A DNA stretch of 64,000 bases from Sinohyriopsis cumingii (Eukaryota; Mollusca; Bivalvia; Unionida; Unionidae): positions 113,415 through 177,414 of the forward strand of contig JAPYKE020000538.1 of assembly GCA_028554795.2 (NCBI GenBank). Direction: 5' to 3'. The position numbers were made by a program, and so were the translations under genes. The notes below the pieces were generated by a model. That model worked only from the letters and a program-made list of their open reading frames with translations, ran no database searches and was not told the origin of the DNA. Positions within the stretch are counted from its first letter, which is position 1; each line of letters starts with the position of its first letter. Positions 59,114-64,000 of this stretch are shown one piece after another.

Positions 59114-60030
59114 ATGGCCTTAGTTGTTCCACCACTTCCTGCACCAATACTAGAATCAACGCGGGGTGATTTTACTTCAGCGAATTACTCGTACTGGAGT
59201 TATACTCTAAATTACCAAAACAATCCGTTGTGGAAAGTTATAGAAGCTAATCCGGAGATGGTGTATTACAACCTCACTTTAGTGAAATATGGTGGTTGTA
59301 TGGAACACCAAAAAGGCCGTATATTGAGAAAGACATAAGGATCACCTTTGATGATATTAATAGTGAACATGAAACGCAACGAAAACAATTACGCCAATTA
59401 TTCACCGAGTATCTTTTTGACCTGACAAATGCGAAGGATGGAATCATTATACAAACAGAAATATTAAATCAAATTGTATTTGACTTTAAAAATGTTCAAA
59501 GCATTGTACAAACGGTAATCAAGTCCCGTAGTCAGTACAAACAATATTTTCTCGATGAACATACAATAACTGAAGCTGATCTACCGAATTTTAATTTTCC
59601 TGGATATAACGCAGATGAGTTAAAAAAATCCGTCAACGATATCATCGATGAATATTTCCCTAAAATACTCGCTGAACAGAGAATGATAACACCGCAGCAG
59701 GATAACTTTCTCAGATACAACAATGGACAACACGGACAAGGCCGTCATATTTCTCCGGGAATTGTAAATATAACCTCTGTGATCGCGGTCAATCTTGTCT
59801 GTGACGTAATTGATGGCAGCTATCAGACAAACACAGAAATATCAAATCAGGCGCAGCAAGGATATATTCTGTATACTTTTACACCTGAATCTCTCACTGT
59901 ACAAGAACCCATCAATTCGGTCTATCTACGATGTCATAATCCGTTATTATCAAGAATAAATTTCAAACTAACTGACCACAGCAATAATTTGATTGATCTT
60001 CGTGGAGAGACTCTGAGTCTGAATTTATAA
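59114..60030 (+). pseudogene. Large minor-capsid or spike-like protein, one frameshift
   Basis: ATG at 59,114 (ALVVPPLPAPILESTRGDFT). A frame break at about 59,290-59,310 shifts to the frame that runs open for 244 codons to TAA 60,028. It contains charged helices (TFDDINSEHETQRKQLRQLF), ISPGIVNITSVIAVNLVCDV, and a C-terminus IDLRGETLSLNL. The second half looks beta-rich, like a jelly-roll. It is the last plus-strand gene of the main cluster. About 305 codons in all. Confidence 0.5.
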
Positions 60031-60416
60031 GTGAAATCTTAATAATTTTTAATCTTAAAAATCTACAATTTTCGAGGATTTTTAATCGTAAAGTGTTGTC
60101 TCCCCTTATCAAGGACAAAAAGAACAGCACATACTTTAAAAATGCCACTGACGCGTGATACACATTAAAAACATTAAAAAATAAATAATAATCCCGTCCT
60201 TGATAAAGTTATTGGGGTGGATATTTTTTTACTGACAAATCGACTAGTGAAAAAAGACTAAAATCTGACATACTTTCACTTCCATTTCCACGAATGACTC
60301 TAACTTTCATTTTCATTACCACTGACAGTTTTGACATAATTTTTCTTAATTGTCTTATGCCTGTTTTGATTGTCTTTTTACCTCATATTCACGAGACAAT
60401 TCTAATCTATTTTTTT
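60031..60416. other. Convergent intergenic region
   Basis: Lies between the last plus-strand gene and the ends of the minus-strand genes. Contains GGATTTTTAATCGTAAAG and nearby AT-rich stretches, where transcription from both sides would end. Decayed continuation of the minus-strand gene is possible. Nothing else seen. Confidence 0.45.
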
Positions 60417-60671
60417 CTATTGCGAGAGAGCGATGAATTCCCTCACTTCAGTTTCTTTTACTGTAGCCAACGATTGAAACACGGAATTCTGAATTCGCTT
60501 CACAAACTTGTATTCTGATGGTAGTGTGTATCCACCTTCGTATTTACGTTCCTATAATATTTCAAAATCAGATATAATTTTTTCAGGATTTAGTTCATCA
60601 GATATTTTTATGCCGTCTTTTTCTAATTTTTGTATTGCAGAAATAATATCATTGATATTTTCATAGTTCAT
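60417..60671 (-). pseudogene. Small hypothetical minus-strand gene, in-frame TAG
   Basis: ATG at 60,671-60,669, directly preceded by TATATACTATATA-type sequence. It reads NYENINDIISAIQKLEKDGI, KISDELNPEKIISDFEIL, then TAG (60,552-60,554), then RKYEGGYTLPSEYKFVKRIQ and ETEVREFIALSQ to TAG 60,417. Helical and charged, no known domain. Its upstream sequence resembles those of the HNH and Cys-rich genes. Confidence 0.5.
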
Positions 60672-60692
60672 TATATAGTATATAATATATCT
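60672..60692 (-). promoter_or_regulatory. TATATA-type start-proximal element
   Basis: Minus strand reads GATATATTATATACTATATA right before the ATG at 60,671. It is similar to the elements at 61,450 and 61,798. Confidence 0.45.
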
Positions 60693-60951
60693 TTAAATTA
60701 TATTTATCAACCATGTGATATAATACAATTGTGTAAAACGCATCCTCTAGATTACTGAAGAACATTTTTCTATCAATTATCACGTAGACATTTAAATTGT
60801 ATGATCGCGACTGCTACAATAACATGAAAAAATATTTACTGAGTAACAAACGAGATAACTGCTTAATTAATCTACCGGAAAAAACTTAGCCTGACGGAGT
60901 TATCTCTGTAGATTTTTTATCAAGGACGTTGTCCGTATCTAATACTATTCA
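60693..60951. other. Spacer between minus-strand genes
   Basis: Non-coding as far as I can see; AT-rich. It contains CGAGATAACT and AGTTATCTCTG, a short inverted pair (60,852 and 60,898). Confidence 0.4.
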
Positions 60952-61449
60952 CTATTGGAACATAGTAAAACGAAATCCATTGTTCATTCTTCTGCGAAAA
61001 GGCCGATTTTTGTATTTATCTGCAACATATTGCACCGCGCGGAGGTTAATACTGAAATACTTGCCAGCTGCATACATTGACTGAAATATTATTTCTTCGC
61101 CGTCTCAATATTTACAGATCTAACTGTCTTCTTTGTAACTGTTCTGCATTTTCCAGTATTACCACGTGCAGAATTCTTGCTCTGTATAAAAGCTTGTGAG
61201 TTATTCAAAGAATTTTTTTATCCGAGTCAATATGATCGATCACAAGACCATCTATGAACACCCCAAAGAAAATTCGTATATAAATTTATGAGAGAGATAA
61301 TTTTTCCCCTTTTCGGCGGTGAACAATAGATAATCAGTGTTATTAACAACACCAACTGGCCTTTTCCGCTGACAATGTCGGATTACACCATCACGAGATA
61401 CTTCATAATTCTTGATGATAGGATGCCTGACAAATTCTTTTTGCTGCAT
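60952..61449 (-). pseudogene. HNH endonuclease with NUMOD-type DNA-binding tail, broken
   Basis: ATG at 61,449-61,447. Residues 1-62 read FVRHPIIKNYEVSRDGVIRH, PVGVVNNTDYLLF and LSHKFIYEFSLG, the usual N-terminal pattern of NUMOD4/HNH proteins. After a frame break near 61,255, the catalytic-type VIDHIDSDKK appears (about 61,206-61,235). A further break leads to SMYAAGKYFSINLRAVQYVA near 61,030-61,090, an IENR/NUMOD1-like helix-turn motif, ending RFTMFQ at TAG 60,952. About 166 codons. Such enzymes nick or cut DNA and are common as homing or virus-encoded nucleases. Here it is carried on the strand opposite to the capsid genes. Confidence 0.72.
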
Positions 61450-61462
61450 TATATATAATATT
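61450..61462 (-). promoter_or_regulatory. AATATTATATATA element before HNH gene
   Basis: Minus strand AATATTATATATA ends immediately at the ATG. The identical 13-mer lies two bases before the Cys-rich gene start (61,798-61,810). Confidence 0.55.
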
Positions 61463-61473
61463 TTTTGTCTAAA

Positions 61474-61795
61474 TTATAATTTGTCTTCAAATCTAGCTAT
61501 ATAATCTTCAGGGTTTCTTATAGTTTTGTCAAGAGCAGAGTCCTTGACAGAGTCGGGGTTGTTATTTTTTATCATAATACCGCTATAGTTCTCTATATCT
61601 TTTACCACAACATTGCACACACAACTGCGTTTTCCTTCTAACTCCAACACCACACCGTAAACAAGGCTTTGGACCAAGACTTCCTCGACGCACGCTTTGC
61701 AAATGCTGCCCGCAGAATTCATTTACGCTAGATTTGTTACAAGGAGCTGAAGACCCTATCATCAACCACTTGCACTGATTCCTTATTTGAGTCAT
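61474..61795 (-). pseudogene. Small Cys-rich (zinc-ribbon-like) protein, one frameshift
   Basis: ATG at 61,795-61,793. It reads MTQIRNQCKWLMIGSSAPCN, EFCGQHLQSVRRG, then CLRCGVGVRRKTQLCVQC, giving paired CxxC motifs with His, consistent with two zinc-binding modules. A frame break near 61,600-61,640 leads to VVVKDIENYSGIMIKNNNPD and the end PEDYIARFEDKL at about 61,476. About 107 codons. Possibly a regulatory or nucleic-acid-binding partner of the HNH gene downstream. Function unknown. Confidence 0.6.
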
Positions 61796-61852
61796 TGTAT
61801 ATATAATATTTGTTATTTATATAGTAATATGTACTAAAAGCATGTAGTCAGA
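61796..61852. promoter_or_regulatory. Putative divergent promoter
   Basis: 57 bp between the minus-strand Cys-rich gene and a plus-strand short frame. It includes TATATATAATATT (mirror of the HNH upstream 13-mer) and ATTTATATAGTAATATG. Confidence 0.45.
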
Positions 61853-62041
61853 ATGACTTTGAACGTCGAATTGTTGACAGAAAATTTATACATTTTCTTC
61901 TTTACCCAATGTGCTAGCTATTTGCAAACGTTGTTAGCGGTAGGTAGTAGAGAAGATGAATTACTGTGCGGGAATGATAGATGGATCCGATGGTTAGCTG
62001 CACAAGCATCACAATATACTGCTCATGACGGGCGGATATAA
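61853..62041 (+). CDS. Short hypothetical frame
   Basis: 62 codons, ATG in GAATGAC context, TLNVELLTENLYIFFFTQCA and RWIRWLAAQASQYTAHDG. The divergent promoter and the absence of stops support it weakly. No known domain. It may be the truncated start of a longer gene. Copy 1's counterpart would lie left of 53,288, where a gypsy fragment now sits. Confidence 0.35.
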   Translation: MTLNVELLTENLYIFFFTQCASYLQTLLAVGSREDELLCGNDRWIRWLAAQASQYTAHDGRI

Positions 62042-62164
62042 ATGATATTAATATTGTAGTTAAAACGGAGATAGCAGAATCACAATATCACCTTCTGTGA
62101 TCTTGACCTTTCACCTTACATCCTACAGAGATCGATAAGGTTTTGCCTCTACACAAGTGGTAAA

Positions 62165-62424
62165 GCAGCAGAGAGGGTGAACAGACATTTTGCTGAAACG
62201 TTATTTTGAAAACTAAAACCTCATGCAAAAAAAAAATAAGGTCACTAACTGAAGTCTCTAACTAAAACCGAGAATTTCTCTAATTGGGTTAGATTTTCTG
62301 TTACTTTATCTTGTGTCGTTTGTGTTTTTCTAAATTTGTATGTGTGTTTTCGTTTACCCACCGGACGTTTTATCGAGGTCGCACCCTCTCTCCTGCTATA
62401 ATTAGATCATTATTATATTAATAA
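62165..62424 (+). promoter_or_regulatory. Conserved leader with inverted arms, copy 2
   Basis: GCAGCAGAGAGGGTGAACAG (62,165-62,184) and the inverted partner CACCCTCTCTCCTGC (62,382-62,396), 202 bases apart, then an AT-rich run to the ATG at 62,425. It corresponds in position to 53,288-53,501. Confidence 0.6.
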
Positions 62425-63802
62425 ATGACACCAGGTACTTAGTCTTATACAGCAGATTAGCTCGAGAAAGATTAGAAGCAATCAAAAAATTTCTTCCTCT
62501 TCGTGAGTGATTCTGTTAGATGAAAACTTCAGGAACGTTAAGAATCTCAGGTAGATTTTGCCAAAGATAAGAAACAATTATTTAAACCTATTACAGAAGC
62601 AACTGAAAAAGCTGCAGCAGTTACTAAAAGTCTTCGTCCAACGTTAGAACAGACTGCTAAATATACTAAGAAAACAACAAAAACTTTTAAAAGAACTTCC
62701 AGCCGCAATAGTTGCTGCTCAGTCTCCTCCTCCTCCGGACAAAGGTGAAGAAATACTTGAAGGTCTTAGTAAAATAAGGGAAGACCTTGCACCCAAACCT
62801 AAAGTAGAAAAAGAAAATGTTGAATTGATTAAAAAAATTAGGGAAGGTGTTATTGAACAACTTAAAGAAATTAAACAGAAAGATATGCCTTGGCTGACTC
62901 TTGATGCTCTTTTTGATAAAAGTAGATTTTTAAAACCAAAATATGCTGCTGTAAACGATGATAATTTCGTTAAGTGGGTATATCGCATATATTACAACAA
63001 AAAACAAGCTAGAGACGATGACCTAAAATATAGAAATTTTGTTAGTGAAATAAAAAGACTTTATGATAACACAAGGGAACAACTTTCTCAACAAAACCCT
63101 TCCCCACCACAACCTACCCAGCAAGAACCTTCTTTTGGACTTCCTCAACCGCAGCAACAAATAGAACGCGAACAAAACCAGCCACATTCTCCAGGGTTAC
63201 GAATTCCTCGGCCACAACATAAACAACCACAATCTCCTAAAGAAAAACAGTCAGAAATAATTGATATTAAAAATAAATTTACGTTTTAACAGTATCTCGA
63301 ATTTAAGATACGATGAATTAGTAAAAACTGCCTCGCGGGGATATAGTCAAATAGAAAGGCATGTAAAACCCAGATATATTGATTATTGGAAGAGTGAAGA
63401 TGATTGGGTTAAAGATACATATTCCATATCTGATAATAAACTTGTCAAAGATAATGACTCGCATTTCCTTGATTTTAAGCGTGAAGTAAAAATACAAAAA
63501 GAAGATGTATTTGAATCACTACTATCAGCTGCAAAACATGCTGAAGAAGAAGATCCTCCCGGTGTTACAGGGAATGGTTTTCTACTCAAGGAAGCGGCCT
63601 TATTGCTTGTCCTAACAATATTCTTTTTGACGTAGATAGATTAGAAATTCTGACTGGAGGAAAACGTGCTGGAAATAATTCGCCGGAAATCATTAAAGAA
63701 ATATCTGATATTTGTCGAAGATTATTTACTAATGGTATTATGGATATGAATGTTTATCGTTCTTTCATTGATAAAATTGCTGATGATTATCACAGTGATT
63801 AG
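62425..63802 (+). pseudogene. First structural gene of unit, copy 2 (broken, longer)
   Basis: Homologue of 53,502-54,504. It starts at the ATG in ATAAATGACACCAGG; LAREDYK/ARERLEAIKKFLPLR-like text follows with early frame breaks and stops. QLFKPITEATEKAAAVTKSL comes next, and then a long open segment (62,825-63,289) MIKKIREGVIEQLKEIKQKD, YAAVNDDNFVKWVYRIYYNK, and a Gln/Pro-rich linker. Another frame (63,261-63,635) reads RYDELVKTASRGYSQIERHV and EDPPGVTGNGF. The end is RAGNNSPEIIKEISDICRRL to TAG 63,800. The middle part is largely absent from copy 1. Internal virion protein by position only. Confidence 0.6.
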
Positions 63803-63822
63803 ACAAATAAGTAATAAATAAA

Positions 63823-64000
63823 ATGATTATACACGCTGCTCAACGTGGACCAATCATGGTTAGAGTAGTTAATTCACGACTACCGAACTATAAAGCAACT
63901 TACGGAGATGAAATCGGTTGTGTTGTTCAAGGTCTATTTAGAAGGATAGCCCAAAAGCAATAGCGATTGCAAACAACTAGGAATGAAAGCTATTGATTTT
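63823..64000 (+). pseudogene. Second structural gene of unit, copy 2 (partial)
   Basis: Homologue of 54,525-54,995. ATG at 63,823, IMVRVVNSRLPNYKATYGDE then VVQGLFRRIAQKQ and a TAG caused by a one-base frame change, then readable AIAIA... text to the window end. At the position of copy 1's TGA (54,633) this copy has GGT. Confidence 0.65.

Larger units (their letters stand above)
53288..62164 (+). mobile_element. Virus-like capsid-gene unit, copy 1 (8,877-bp period)
   Basis: A unit that starts with GCAGCAGAGAGGGTGAACAG and repeats from the identical 20-mer at 62,165. It carries about nine plus-strand genes (capsid-like, protease, fibre-like, minor capsid-like), then three minus-strand small genes and one short plus-strand frame. 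Gene content and order fit the adenovirus/Polinton/adintovirus lineage of double-jelly-roll dsDNA viruses as I recall them from invertebrate genomes. I find no DNA polymerase, ATPase or integrase inside the unit. Most genes are interrupted by one or two frameshifts or stops. Confidence 0.7.

Overview
The window is nuclear DNA of an invertebrate animal, AT-rich and crowded with repeats. The signs are split exons with GT/AG junctions, tRNA-derived SINEs, hAT-like miniature transposons, a Ty3/gypsy-class LTR retrotransposon and relics of Polinton/adintovirus-like DNA viruses. A mollusc, perhaps a bivalve, is my best guess, but nothing in the sequence fixes the species.

1-23.6 kb (minus strand): the 5' half of an aldehyde dehydrogenase gene of the cytosolic ALDH1/ALDH2 class. 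Six coding exons (51, 105, 141, 127, 62 and 129 bp) join in phase and give about the first 205 residues; the rest lies off the left edge. Introns hold SINEs, MITEs, a 57-bp-arm palindrome, several minisatellites and, in intron 1, a 6.2-kb satellite of a 34-40 bp unit (14.56-20.80 kb). A second, closely similar first coding exon lies 24 kb further upstream (47.97-48.02 kb, same strand).

23.9-32.9 kb: a tandem array of a foldback-type composite repeat, split by a complete LTR retrotransposon (24,810-31,741, minus strand, two 1,067-bp LTRs). Its pol order is protease-integrase-RT-RNase H, so integrase lies before RT as in the Gmr1 group of Ty3/gypsy elements.

33-39 kb: SINEs, degenerate short repeats, then a decayed plus-strand virus relic (35.65-39.05 kb): A32/FtsK-like packaging ATPase, small basic proteins, and a retrovirus-type integrase truncated before its last catalytic residue.

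39-53.2 kb: mostly non-coding, with AT microsatellites, hAT-type MITEs, inverted SINE pairs, a diverged inverted duplication (42.84-43.29 and 50.98-51.44 kb), the extra ALDH first exon, and a minus-strand fragment of a second gypsy element (52.4-53.2 kb).

53.3-64.0 kb: the most interesting part. A virus-like structural gene cluster on the plus strand carries capsid-like proteins, an adenain-type cysteine protease, fibre-like and minor-capsid-like proteins. It is followed by three small minus-strand genes: an HNH endonuclease, a Cys-rich protein and a short unknown. At 62.17 kb the same leader and the same first genes start again in the same orientation as a diverged second copy, which runs off the window. 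The repeat period is 8,877 bp. Most genes carry frameshifts or in-frame stops, so these look like decayed endogenous copies, or the assembly has errors. No DNA polymerase is visible in the repeated unit.
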